Positions 8,825-16,146 of a stretch of 64,000 bases of DNA are shown in pieces; position 1 is the stretch's first letter, and each line of letters starts with the position of its first letter. This stretch comes from Streptomyces sp. NBC_00443 (GTDB taxonomy: Bacteria; Actinomycetota; Actinomycetes; Streptomycetales; Streptomycetaceae). Under the pieces are notes generated by a model. The model did no database searches. It was not told the DNA's origin and was given only the letters and a program-made list of their open reading frames with translations. Where the stretch lies: the NCBI RefSeq assembly GCF_036014175.1, contig NZ_CP107917.1:6882001-6946000 (forward strand), read 5' to 3'. Made by a program: the position numbers and the translations under genes.

Positions 8825-8840
8825 TGTGACCTGTATCACC
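8825..8840 (+). promoter_or_regulatory. CRP-like palindrome upstream of pfkA
   Basis: TGTGA (8825-8829), six bases, then TCACC (8836-8840), about 45 nt before the pfkA start. It matches a TGTGA-N6-TCACA core at 9 of 10 positions and partly fits the looser GTG-N6-GNCAC pattern reported for Streptomyces Crp. Function is inferred. Confidence 0.4.
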
Positions 8841-8884
8841 ATTAGCGTGGCCTCATCAGGCAACCGCGGCGAAGGGATATTTCC

Positions 8885-9913
8885 ATGCGGGTCGGAGTAC
8901 TGACCGGAGGCGGCGACTGCCCCGGTCTCAACGCCGTCATCCGGGCCGTCGTCCGCAAGGGCGTACAGGAGTACGGCTACGACTTCGTCGGCTTCCGGGA
9001 CGGCTGGCGAGGTCCGCTCGAGAACGACACCGTCCGTCTCGACATCCCCGCCGTACGCGGCATTTTGCCCCGCGGCGGCACCATCCTCGGCTCCTCGCGC
9101 ACCAATCCGCTGAAGCAGGAGGACGGCATCCGCCGTATCAAGGAGAACCTCGCCAAGCAGGAGGTCGAGGCGCTCATCGTCATCGGCGGCGAGGACACCC
9201 TGGGCGTCGCGACCCAGCTGTCCGACGAGTACGGCGTGCCCTGTGTCGGCGTGCCGAAGACGATCGACAACGACCTGTCCGCCACCGACTACACCTTCGG
9301 TTTCGACACCGCGGTCGGCATCGCCACGGAGGCGATCGACCGGCTGCACACCACCGCCGAGTCCCACATGCGCGTCCTCGTCTGCGAGGTGATGGGCCGT
9401 CACGCCGGCTGGATCGCCATCCACTCCGGGCTGGCCGGCGGGGCCAACGTCATCCTCATCCCCGAGCAGCGCTTCGACGTCGACAAGGTCTGCGCCTGGA
9501 TCACCTCGCGCTTCAAGGCGTCGTACGCCCCGATCGTGGTCGTCGCCGAGGGCGCGATGCCGAAGGACGGCGACGTGGTGCTGAAGGACCAGTCGCTGGA
9601 CTCCTTCGGGCACGTCCGGCTGTCCGGCGTCGGCGAGTGGCTGGCCAAGGAGATCGAGCGGCGGACGGGCAAGGAGGCCCGTACGACGGTCCTCGGGCAC
9701 ATCCAGCGCGGCGGCACCCCCAGCGCCTTCGACCGCTGGCTGGCCACCCGGTTCGGGCTGCACGCCATCGAGGCGGTCCGCGACGGCGACTTCGGCAAGA
9801 TGGTCGCCCTGCGCGGCACCGACATCGTCCGCGTCCCGATCGCGGACGCCACGGCCAAGCTGAAGACGGTGGATCCGAAGCTGTACGAAGAGGTCGGCGT
9901 CTTCTTCGGCTGA
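8885..9913 (+). CDS. pfkA: 6-phosphofructokinase, group III type
   Basis: Phosphofructokinase (342 aa) making fructose 1,6-bisphosphate. The opening is VGVLTGGGDCPGLNAVIR, and the catalytic segment PKTIDNDL sits at 124-131. The donor-site motif at 101-105 is GGEDT, with Asp104 where ATP-using enzymes of the E. coli type have Gly, and Lys125 in TIDND context. Both are residues usual in pyrophosphate-using enzymes, although characterised Streptomyces enzymes of this group use ATP. Further marks are MGRHAGWIA and HIQRGGTPSAFDR. AAGGGA at 8872-8877 supports the ATG. A CRP-like site and a long hairpin flank the gene. Confidence 0.95.
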   Translation: MRVGVLTGGGDCPGLNAVIRAVVRKGVQEYGYDFVGFRDGWRGPLENDTVRLDIPAVRGILPRGGTILGSSRTNPLKQEDGIRRIKENLAKQEVEALIVIGGEDTLGVATQLSDEYGVPCVGVPKTIDNDLSATDYTFGFDTAVGIATEAIDRLHTTAESHMRVLVCEVMGRHAGWIAIHSGLAGGANVILIPEQRFDVDKVCAWITSRFKASYAPIVVVAEGAMPKDGDVVLKDQSLDSFGHVRLSGVGEWLAKEIERRTGKEARTTVLGHIQRGGTPSAFDRWLATRFGLHAIEAVRDGDFGKMVALRGTDIVRVPIADATAKLKTVDPKLYEEVGVFFG

Positions 9914-9926
9914 CCGGCCTTCGCGT

Positions 9927-9960
9927 GGGGTTGTGGGCCGTATATTCGGCCCATAACCCC
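9927..9960 (+). terminator. Long inverted repeat between pfkA and dehydrogenase gene
   Basis: Arms GGGGTTGTGGGCCG (9927-9940) and CGGCCCATAACCCC (9947-9960) with loop TATATT. They pair at 13 of 14 positions, the exception being a G-U pair in RNA. There is no U-tract, and it ends 16 nt before the next start codon, so it is either the pfkA terminator or an operator/5' hairpin of the dehydrogenase gene. Confidence 0.6.
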
Positions 9961-9976
9961 ATGAAAGGGAGCCGTC

Positions 9977-10972
9977 GTGGAGATCATGGCCTTCGGTGTG
10001 CAGGCCGACGAGAAGCCCCTGATCGAGCAGGCCTTCCGGGGCCACCACGAGGTCCGCTGCCTGGATGTCTTCCTCAACGGGGACACCGCCCCCATCGCCA
10101 CCGGCCACGAGGTCGTCTGCACCAGCGTCAACTGCGACCTCGGCGACCGCGTCCTGGGGACCCTCGCGGCCGGCGGCACCCGGATGGTCGCCCAGCGCTC
10201 CACCGGCTTCAACAACATCGACCTCAAGGTCGCCGAGCGTCTCGGCATCACGGTCGCGCGGGTCTCGTACTACTCGCCCCACGCCGTGGCCGAGTTCGCC
10301 TGGACGCTCGCCATGGCGGTCAACCGCCGTATCGTCCGCGCCTCCACGCGCACGCGTGACTTCGACTTCCGCCTCGACGGCCTGATGGGCCGAGACATGC
10401 ACGGCCGCACCGCCGGTGTCCTCGGCACCGGAAAGATCGGCGAGGTGTTCACGCGGATCGCCCACGGCTTCGGCATGAAGCTCCTCGGCTGGGACGTCGC
10501 CGAGAGCCCCACCTGCATGCAGCTCGGCATGCGCTACGTCTCCAAGGACCAGCTCCTCGCCGAGTCCGACCTGGTCAGCCTGCACGTCCCGCTGATGCCG
10601 GAGACCCGGCACCTGATCGACGCCGACGCCCTGAAGGCGATGAAGGACGACGCGATCCTGGTCAACTCCAGCCGCGGCGGCCTCATCGACACCGCGGCCC
10701 TCGTCGCCGAACTGCGCGAGGGCCGCTTCACGGGCGTCGGCCTGGATGTGTACGAGGCGGAGGCCGGGCTGTTCTTCCTCGACAAGTCCCTCCAGGCGAT
10801 CGAGGACGACACCCTGGCCCGCCTCGTCACCTTCCCGAACGTCCTGGTCACCTCCCACCAGGCGTACTACACCGAGGACGCCGTCGGCCAGATCGTCGAG
10901 ACCACGCTGAAGAACGTCCTCGACTACACCGCGGGCCGCCGCTCCGAGAACGTGCTGGTCCCGCGCAGCTGA
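9977..10972 (+). CDS. D-2-hydroxyacid dehydrogenase (D-lactate dehydrogenase-like)
   Basis: An NAD-dependent D-2-hydroxyacid dehydrogenase of 331 residues, closest in motifs to fermentative D-lactate dehydrogenase. The nucleotide-binding motif is GVLGTGKIGEVF (~152-163). The catalytic residues are Arg in NSSRGGLIDT, Glu in DVYEAEAGLFF, and His in SHQAYYTEDA, the last being typical of LdhA-like enzymes. GTG 9977 follows AAAGGGAG at 9963-9970; an ATG three codons on is an alternative. It lies downstream of pfkA, fitting a role in pyruvate reduction to D-lactate. Its 3' end overlaps the convergent anthranilate synthase gene by 49 bp. Confidence 0.9.
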   Translation: MEIMAFGVQADEKPLIEQAFRGHHEVRCLDVFLNGDTAPIATGHEVVCTSVNCDLGDRVLGTLAAGGTRMVAQRSTGFNNIDLKVAERLGITVARVSYYSPHAVAEFAWTLAMAVNRRIVRASTRTRDFDFRLDGLMGRDMHGRTAGVLGTGKIGEVFTRIAHGFGMKLLGWDVAESPTCMQLGMRYVSKDQLLAESDLVSLHVPLMPETRHLIDADALKAMKDDAILVNSSRGGLIDTAALVAELREGRFTGVGLDVYEAEAGLFFLDKSLQAIEDDTLARLVTFPNVLVTSHQAYYTEDAVGQIVETTLKNVLDYTAGRRSENVLVPRS

Positions 10973-12831
10973 CCCACCAGCTCCAACACGATCACGGCGC
11001 CGTTCAGCGTCAGGACCGACTCGGGGTGGAACTGCACACCCGCGAATGCATTCATCGGCGCGCCTCCGGCCCGGCCCGGCCCGCGCACCGCATGCACCTC
11101 CCCGTTGCCGGCCCGGCTGACCTCGACGCCGTGCGCGGCGAGCTCCTGGAGGGACTCGTCGTCGCAGCGCGCCACAAAACTGTTGTAGAAACCGACCGTC
11201 TCCGGCCGCCCGAACAGCTCGATCGCCGTCTGCGCGCCCTGGTACGGCACTTCCTTGCGTACGATCTCCAGCCCCAGCCCGGCCGCGATCAGCTCGTGCC
11301 CGAGACAGACGCCGAGCACACCGTGCCGGTGCTTGCGGAGGACCTCGGCGGTCAGCTCCCGCAGGAACCGCATCTTCGGGTCGGCGAGATCCGAGGGGTC
11401 CCCGGGGCCGGGGCCGAGCACGACCGGTCCCTCGTGCGCGAGCACAGCCTCCCGCAGACCGGGCTCGTCGTAGCGCCGCACGGTCACCCCCAGGCCGCTC
11501 GACCGCAGCACGTGGGCGAGCATCGCCGTGAAGGTGTCCTCCCCGTCGACGACCAGGGCGTGTCCGCTCAGCTCGGCGGACGGCTCCTGCATCCGCAGCC
11601 AGAAGGGCGCGAGCGACGCCCGGCGCCCGTCGAGCGCGGCACGCACGAGCGGGTCGTCCGCGAGGCGGGGCCGTACGGACTCCTCGCGTGGTCTTCCCGG
11701 CCGTACGCCCAGGGCCGCGAGCACCCCCGCCGCCTTCGCGTGGGTCTCCGCGACCTCGCCCGCCGGGTCCGACCCCCGCACGAGCGTGGCGCCGACCGGC
11801 ACCCGCAGCCGTCCGGCCGCGTCGATGTCGGCGGTGCGGATCAGGATGGGGGAGTCGAGGGTCTGGGCGCCGCCGGAGTCCTGGCCGAGCAGGGCCAGCG
11901 CACCGGCGTAGTACCCGCGCCCGCCGACCTCGTGCCGCTCGATGACCCGGCAGGCGTTCTGCACGGGCGAGCCGGTGACGGTGGCCGCGAACATGGTCTC
12001 CTTGAGGACCTTGCGCACGTCCAGCGAGGACTTCCCGCGCAGCTCGTACTCGGTGTGCGCGAGGTGAGCCATCTCCTTCAGCCGGGGCCCGACGACCACG
12101 CCGCCCATGTCGCCGACCGTGCACATCATCTTGAGCTCCTCGTCGACGACCATCGACAGCTCTTCGATCTCCTTGCCGTCGGCGAGGAAGTCCAGCAGAT
12201 GCCCCGGCGTCGGCCCCTCGGCGGGATAGCGGTACGTCCCGCTGATCGGGTTCATGATCACGGTCCCGCCGGACATCCGCACGTGCACCTCAGGGCTCGC
12301 CCCGACCAGCGTCCGCTCCCCGGTGTGCACGACGAACGTCCAGTACGCGCCGCGCTCGCCCTCCAGCAGTCTGCGGAAGAGGCTCAGGGCATCGGCGCGT
12401 CCGAACCCCGGGATCTCCCCCTCGTACGTCCGCCGGATCACGAAGTTCGCGCCCTCGCCCTGCCCGATCTCCTCACGCAGCACCCGCCCGACGATCTCGC
12501 CGTACTCCTCGTCGCCCACGTCGAAGCCGCCGCCCTCGACCCGCACGTCGTGCGCCGGGAGCTGCGCCAGGGCGTCGGCGAGCGGGATCTCGTAGGTCTC
12601 CTCGGGGATCATTACCGCCAGCGGCGTGCCGTCGTCACGGACGTCGAAGCCGCGCTCGCGGATCTGCCGGAAGGGGACCAGCGCCAGGCCCTCGCTCGGA
12701 AGGTCGGCCAGCCGGTCGCAGGTGCTGACCGGGCCGATCATGACCTCGACGGTCTCGTGATCGTGGCCCGGGGTGCGGCGGCGCAGCAGGGCGAACGGGC
12801 GGGGGTCGTCCGGCAAGCCGAGCAGGTTCAT
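10924..12831 (-). CDS. trpE: Fused anthranilate synthase (TrpE-TrpG type)
   Basis: A 635-residue fusion of a chorismate-binding synthase domain (to ~residue 400) and a class I glutamine amidotransferase (~430-620). Synthase marks include MNPISGTYRYP, KEIEELSMVVDEELKMM, LRGKSSLD and ATVTGSPVQNACRVIERHE. The amidotransferase has the Cys nucleophile in GVCLGHELIAAG and the His-Glu pair in VQFHPESVLT. It converts chorismate and glutamine to anthranilate, the first step of Trp synthesis. Fused forms also occur in phenazine pathways (PhzE), but the Trp-rich leader and attenuator upstream argue for Trp. GAAGGAGCACGGACCC precedes the ATG. The last 49 bp overlap the convergent dehydrogenase gene. Confidence 0.92.
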   Translation of the reverse strand: MNLLGLPDDPRPFALLRRRTPGHDHETVEVMIGPVSTCDRLADLPSEGLALVPFRQIRERGFDVRDDGTPLAVMIPEETYEIPLADALAQLPAHDVRVEGGGFDVGDEEYGEIVGRVLREEIGQGEGANFVIRRTYEGEIPGFGRADALSLFRRLLEGERGAYWTFVVHTGERTLVGASPEVHVRMSGGTVIMNPISGTYRYPAEGPTPGHLLDFLADGKEIEELSMVVDEELKMMCTVGDMGGVVVGPRLKEMAHLAHTEYELRGKSSLDVRKVLKETMFAATVTGSPVQNACRVIERHEVGGRGYYAGALALLGQDSGGAQTLDSPILIRTADIDAAGRLRVPVGATLVRGSDPAGEVAETHAKAAGVLAALGVRPGRPREESVRPRLADDPLVRAALDGRRASLAPFWLRMQEPSAELSGHALVVDGEDTFTAMLAHVLRSSGLGVTVRRYDEPGLREAVLAHEGPVVLGPGPGDPSDLADPKMRFLRELTAEVLRKHRHGVLGVCLGHELIAAGLGLEIVRKEVPYQGAQTAIELFGRPETVGFYNSFVARCDDESLQELAAHGVEVSRAGNGEVHAVRGPGRAGGAPMNAFAGVQFHPESVLTLNGAVIVLELVGQLRGTSTFSERRPAV

Positions 12832-12895
12832 GGGTCCGTGCTCCTTCTCCGTGGATCAGTGGATCTGTGGATTCGGTGGAGAGGGAACGACCCGG

Positions 12896-12929
12896 AAAAC
12901 GCCGAAGGCCGCCCCTCGGGCGGCCTTCG
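12896..12929 (-). terminator. trp attenuator terminator
   Basis: Minus-strand stem of 12 bp (arm CGAAGGCCGCCC, three-base loop, arm GGGCGGCCTTCG; 12903-12929) followed by a TTTT run (12896-12899). It lies 21 nt after the leader-peptide stop and 65 nt before the synthase start, the expected place for an attenuator. Confidence 0.85.
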
Positions 12930-12950
12930 CGAAGTCTGTCGTACGCGCAG

Positions 12951-13007
12951 TCAGCGGGCCGCCGGATGAGCGGTCCACCACCAGTTCTGGGTCGAGTGCG
13001 CGAACAT
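12951..13007 (-). CDS. trpL: trp leader peptide
   Basis: An 18-codon leader, MFAHSTQNWWWTAHPAAR, with three successive Trp codons, ending in TGA. AAGGTG lies about 8 nt before its ATG. Ribosome stalling at the Trp codons when charged tRNA-Trp is scarce would prevent formation of the terminator hairpin at 12903-12929. Trp attenuation of a streptomycete anthranilate synthase gene is known, and this arrangement fits that model. Confidence 0.9.
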   Translation of the reverse strand: MFAHSTQNWWWTAHPAAR

Positions 13008-13110
13008 GCCAGGCACCTTATCCCATGTCCGGTGTCCGAGTCGTGTACCCCGTGTCTCAATTGCTGGGCATGGGGCAGGACGCCCGACCCGACCCCGTAA
13101 TGTTGAGGTC

Positions 13111-14463
13111 GTGACCGTGAACGCTAAGACCAGCGCGAGCGCTGGCAACACCTGGCGAAACCTGCCCGCGGCGCAGCAGCCCGAGTACCCCGACACCGAG
13201 GCTCTGCGCGCAGTCGTTGCGGAGCTGGAGTCGTATCCGCCGCTCGTCTTCGCGGGCGAGTGCGACCAGCTGCGCGCCCGGATGGCGGCCGTCGCCAAGG
13301 GAGAGGCGTTCCTCCTCCAGGGAGGCGACTGCGCCGAGGCCTTCGACGCGGTGTCCGCCGACCAGATCCGCAACAAGCTCAAGACCCTGCTCCAGATGGG
13401 CGCCGTGCTGACGTACGCCGCGTCCGTCCCCGTGGTGAAGGTCGGCCGCATCGCCGGCCAGTACTCCAAGCCGCGCTCCAAGGGCACCGAGACCCGTGAC
13501 GGCGTGACCCTGCCGACGTACCGCGGCGACTCGGTCAACGGCTTCGACTTCAACGAGGCCGCCCGCGTCCCGGACCCCGAGCGCCTGAAGCGGATGTACC
13601 ACGCGTCCGCCTCCACGCTCAACCTGGTGCGCGCCTTCACCACCGGCGGTTACGCCGACCTGCGCCAGGTGCATGCCTGGAACCAGGACTTCGTGAAGTC
13701 GTCCCCGTCCGGCCAGCGCTACGAGCAGCTCGCCCGCGAGATCGACCAGGCGCTGAACTTCATGCACGCCTGCGGGGCCGACCCGGAGGAGTTCAAGACG
13801 GTCGAGTTCTACTCCTCGCACGAGGCGCTGCTGCTCGACTACGAGTCCGCGCTCACCCGCGTCGACTCGCGCACCGGGCAGCTGTACGACGTCTCCGCGC
13901 ACATGGTGTGGGTCGGTGAGCGCACCCGGCAGCTGGACCACGCGCACATCGAGTTCGCCTCGAAGATCCGCAACCCGATCGGCATCAAGCTCGGCCCCAC
14001 CACGACGGCCGAGGAGGCGCTGCAGTACATCGAGCGCCTGGACCCCGAGCGTGAGCCGGGCCGGCTGACCTTCATCGTCCGGATGGGCGCCGACAAGGTC
14101 CGCGACAAGCTCCCCGAGCTGGTCGAGAAGGTCACCGCCTCGGGCGCCACCGTGGCCTGGGTGACCGACCCGATGCACGGCAACACCTTCGAGGCGGCCT
14201 CCGGTCACAAGACCCGCCGCTTCGACGACGTGCTCGACGAGGTCAAGGGCTTCTTCGAGGTCCACAAGGCCCTCGGCACCCACCCGGGCGGCATCCACGT
14301 GGAGCTCACCGGCGACGACGTCACCGAGTGCGTGGGCGGCGGCGACGAGATCTTCGTCGACGACCTGCACCAGCGCTACGAGACGGCCTGTGACCCGCGG
14401 CTCAACCGCAGCCAGTCGCTTGACCTGGCCTTCCTCGTCGCCGAGATGTACAGGGACCAGTAG
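13111..14463 (+). CDS. aroH: Class II DAHP synthase
   Basis: A 450-residue class II (plant/actinomycete type) 3-deoxy-D-arabino-heptulosonate 7-phosphate synthase, joining phosphoenolpyruvate and erythrose 4-phosphate at the entry to the shikimate pathway. Family marks include PPLVFAGECDQLRARMA, LLQGGDCAEAF (metal-binding Cys), VGRIAGQYSKPRS, MVWVGERTRQLDHAHIEF, VWVTDPMHGNT and GGIHVELTGDDVTEC. Two GTG starts compete: 13111 and 13117. GAGG at 13105-13108 fits 13117, and TAATGT at 13098-13103 would suit a leaderless 13111. It is divergent from the trp leader with about 100 bp between them, so aromatic entry and Trp branch share a control region. Confidence 0.95.
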   Translation: MTVNAKTSASAGNTWRNLPAAQQPEYPDTEALRAVVAELESYPPLVFAGECDQLRARMAAVAKGEAFLLQGGDCAEAFDAVSADQIRNKLKTLLQMGAVLTYAASVPVVKVGRIAGQYSKPRSKGTETRDGVTLPTYRGDSVNGFDFNEAARVPDPERLKRMYHASASTLNLVRAFTTGGYADLRQVHAWNQDFVKSSPSGQRYEQLAREIDQALNFMHACGADPEEFKTVEFYSSHEALLLDYESALTRVDSRTGQLYDVSAHMVWVGERTRQLDHAHIEFASKIRNPIGIKLGPTTTAEEALQYIERLDPEREPGRLTFIVRMGADKVRDKLPELVEKVTASGATVAWVTDPMHGNTFEAASGHKTRRFDDVLDEVKGFFEVHKALGTHPGGIHVELTGDDVTECVGGGDEIFVDDLHQRYETACDPRLNRSQSLDLAFLVAEMYRDQ

Positions 14464-14486
14464 CCGGTTCGGTTGTTACATGCAAA

Positions 14487-14532
14487 GGGGTGGGGCGCGG
14501 ATCACATACGATCCGCGCCCCACCCCACTTTT
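14487..14532 (+). terminator. Terminator of aroH
   Basis: A perfect 17-bp stem (arms from 14487 and to 14526, six-base loop ACATAC) followed by ACTTTT. It is a strong intrinsic terminator 24 nt after the aroH stop. Confidence 0.9.
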
Positions 14533-14556
14533 ACGGCTCCTGTGTGACGGGTAAGG

Positions 14557-14575
14557 TTAGGTTAGCCTCACCGAT
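14557..14575 (+). promoter_or_regulatory. Iron box (DmdR/IdeR-type operator) upstream of bfd
   Basis: TTAGGTTAGCCTCACCGAT matches 15 of 19 positions of the actinobacterial iron box TTAGGTTAGGCTAACCTAA. It lies 41 nt before the bfd start, so bfd is probably repressed by DmdR/IdeR with Fe(II). Confidence 0.85.
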
Positions 14576-14615
14576 CAAGGGGATGGCACTTCGATCCCGC
14601 CGGGAGGTGAACCGC

Positions 14616-14840
14616 GTGTACGTCTGCAGTTGCTTCGGCATCACCGAGCAGCAGGTCAAGAAGCACGCGGAGGGCGGTGCCTGCACCCCCCGCCAGATAG
14701 CTTCGGCCTGCAAGGCCGGTACGGACTGCGGGTCATGTGTACGCAGTATCCAGGCGCTCCTGGGCAGGGGTGCCTGCCCGCGCCGGGAGCTGGCCGACCG
14801 GGGCGAGCCCCTGCTCTCCGATCTTGAGGACGCGGCCTAG
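14616..14840 (+). CDS. bfd: Bacterioferritin-associated ferredoxin
   Basis: A 74-residue [2Fe-2S] Bfd-like protein that delivers electrons to bacterioferritin to release stored iron. The four ligands fall at the canonical positions Cys4, Cys6, Cys38 and Cys41 (VCSCFG and DCGSC). GTG 14616 is chosen because GGGAGGTG is 6 nt upstream and the numbering then matches known Bfd proteins. The gene is convergent with bfr and the two stop codons share the palindrome CTAG at 14837-14840. The iron box upstream predicts expression under iron limitation. Confidence 0.93.
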   Translation: MYVCSCFGITEQQVKKHAEGGACTPRQIASACKAGTDCGSCVRSIQALLGRGACPRRELADRGEPLLSDLEDAA

Positions 14841-15313
14841 CTCGGCTGCTCGATCTGCTGCGCGATGTAGAGCGCCTCGCCGAGCTTCTCGATGAGTTCC
14901 AGCTGGGTGTCCAGGTAGTCGATGTGGTGCTCCTCGTCCTCGAGGATCGACTCGAAGATGTTCGCGGACGTGATGTCACCCTTGGTGCGCATCACCTCGA
15001 TGCCGCGCTTGAGGCGGTCGATCGCCTCGACCTCGACCTGGCGGTCGGCCTGGAACATCTCGGTGACCGTCTGGCCCACCCGCACGTGGAAAAGCCGCTG
15101 GTAGTTGGGAAGGCCGTCCAGCATGAGGATGCGCTCGGTGAGCTTGTCCGCGTGCTTCATCTCATCGATGGACTCTTCACGCGTGTACTTGGCGAGCTTG
15201 GTCCAGCCTTTGTTGTCCTGGATCCGGTAGTGCAGCCAGTACTGGTTGATCGCCGTGAGCTCGCCGGTCAGCTGCTCGTTGAGGAATTCGAGGACCTCGG
15301 GGTCGCCCTGCAT
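14837..15313 (-). CDS. bfr: Bacterioferritin
   Basis: A 158-residue haem-containing ferritin that oxidises and stores iron as a 24-mer. Ferroxidase ligands are all present at standard positions: Glu18, Glu51, His54, Glu94, Glu127 and His130. Met52, the axial haem ligand between subunits, is also present. ATG 15313 has GGAAGGAG upstream and gives exact family numbering. It is convergent with bfd, sharing four bases at the stops. The promoter region carries a CACTTA/TAAGTG palindrome. Confidence 0.97.
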   Translation of the reverse strand: MQGDPEVLEFLNEQLTGELTAINQYWLHYRIQDNKGWTKLAKYTREESIDEMKHADKLTERILMLDGLPNYQRLFHVRVGQTVTEMFQADRQVEVEAIDRLKRGIEVMRTKGDITSANIFESILEDEEHHIDYLDTQLELIEKLGEALYIAQQIEQPS

Positions 15314-15395
15314 CGCAGAGGCTCCTTCCACGCGTGGTAACTGGCGGGTTGCGCCGCATGATTCCACCGCTGACGAAGATCGTCCAGTAAGTCTT

Positions 15396-15412
15396 CACTT
15401 AGTAAGTAAGTG
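15396..15412. promoter_or_regulatory. Palindrome in the bfr / oxidoreductase divergent region
   Basis: CACTTA (15396-15401) and TAAGTG (15407-15412) flank five bases. Further TAAGT/ACTTA copies overlap on the left (15388-15401). It lies 83 nt before bfr and 78 nt before the molybdopterin gene. No known consensus recognised. Confidence 0.4.
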
Positions 15413-15489
15413 CATGCTTAGTCCAGTTTGTGGTGGATTGTGGAGGGGTGTGGTCGGGTGCACTGCCCCCCGTCTGTCAGGATGGAGTC

Positions 15490-16122
15490 ATGGGTCAGCC
15501 GGCAGAGCGCGAAGGTGGAGCAGCAGCACACGCCGAGCTTCCGCCGGGACAGCGAGTGCAGCGCGGCTGGCCGGTCACGCACTACGGCCCGGTCCCCAAG
15601 TTCCGGCCCGAGCGCTGGGAGTTCAGGGTGTTCGGGGCCACGGCCGACGGCGAGAAGCACTGCTGGACCCATGAGGAGTTCACGGCTCTGCCGTACAAGA
15701 CCGTCGTCGCCGATCTGCACTGCGTCACGAAGTTCAGCATGCTCGGCGCGGAGTGGGGCGGCATTCCGGCCCGGACGATCCTGGAGATCGCCCCGCCGGC
15801 ACCGGCCGTCACGCATGTGATGGTGTGGGCCGAGTACGGCTTCAGCTCCAACCTCCGCCTCGCCGACTTCGCCTCCGATCTCGCGATCTTCGCGACCCAC
15901 AAGGACGGCGAACTGCTCACGGCGGAGCACGGATTCCCCCTCCGTCTGGTCGTCCCTCATCTGTACGCCTGGAAGGGGCCCAAGTGGGTCCGGGGTGTGG
16001 AGTACATGACCGCCGACCGGCGCGGGTTCTGGGAGGAGCGCGGTTACCACAACCTCGGGGACCCGTGGAAGGAACAGCGGTACTCGTACCAGGAGGAGCC
16101 CGGGGACGGGCCTGAGCTGTGA
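15490..16122 (+). CDS. Sulfite-oxidase-like molybdopterin oxidoreductase
   Basis: A 210-residue protein of the oxidoreductase molybdopterin-binding (sulfite oxidase/YedY) domain family. The conserved Mo-thiolate ligand is Cys78 in VVADLHCVTKFSM. Other marks are WGGIPARTILEI, PLRLVVPHLYAWKGPKWV and EYMTADRRGFWEERGYH. There is no Tat signal or lipoprotein motif in the first 40 residues, so it may be cytoplasmic, unlike YedY/MsrP. The substrate is unknown. The start at 15490 has only a weak GGATGGAG nearby. It is divergent from bfr, and the next gene at 16147 is convergent. Confidence 0.88.
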   Translation: MGQPAEREGGAAAHAELPPGQRVQRGWPVTHYGPVPKFRPERWEFRVFGATADGEKHCWTHEEFTALPYKTVVADLHCVTKFSMLGAEWGGIPARTILEIAPPAPAVTHVMVWAEYGFSSNLRLADFASDLAIFATHKDGELLTAEHGFPLRLVVPHLYAWKGPKWVRGVEYMTADRRGFWEERGYHNLGDPWKEQRYSYQEEPGDGPEL

Positions 16123-16146
16123 CCTTCGGTGGCCTTGACGGGGTCC

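Noticed and set aside
9927..9960. Rex-type redox operator at the dehydrogenase gene
   Set aside because: The Rex consensus TTGTGAA-N-TTCACAA is not matched; only a generic hairpin is present.
8621..12124. An 1167-codon open frame on the minus strand
   Set aside because: It is antisense to the response regulator, pfkA and dehydrogenase genes, with Arg/Gly/Ala bias; no domain. Only the trpE frame nearby is real.
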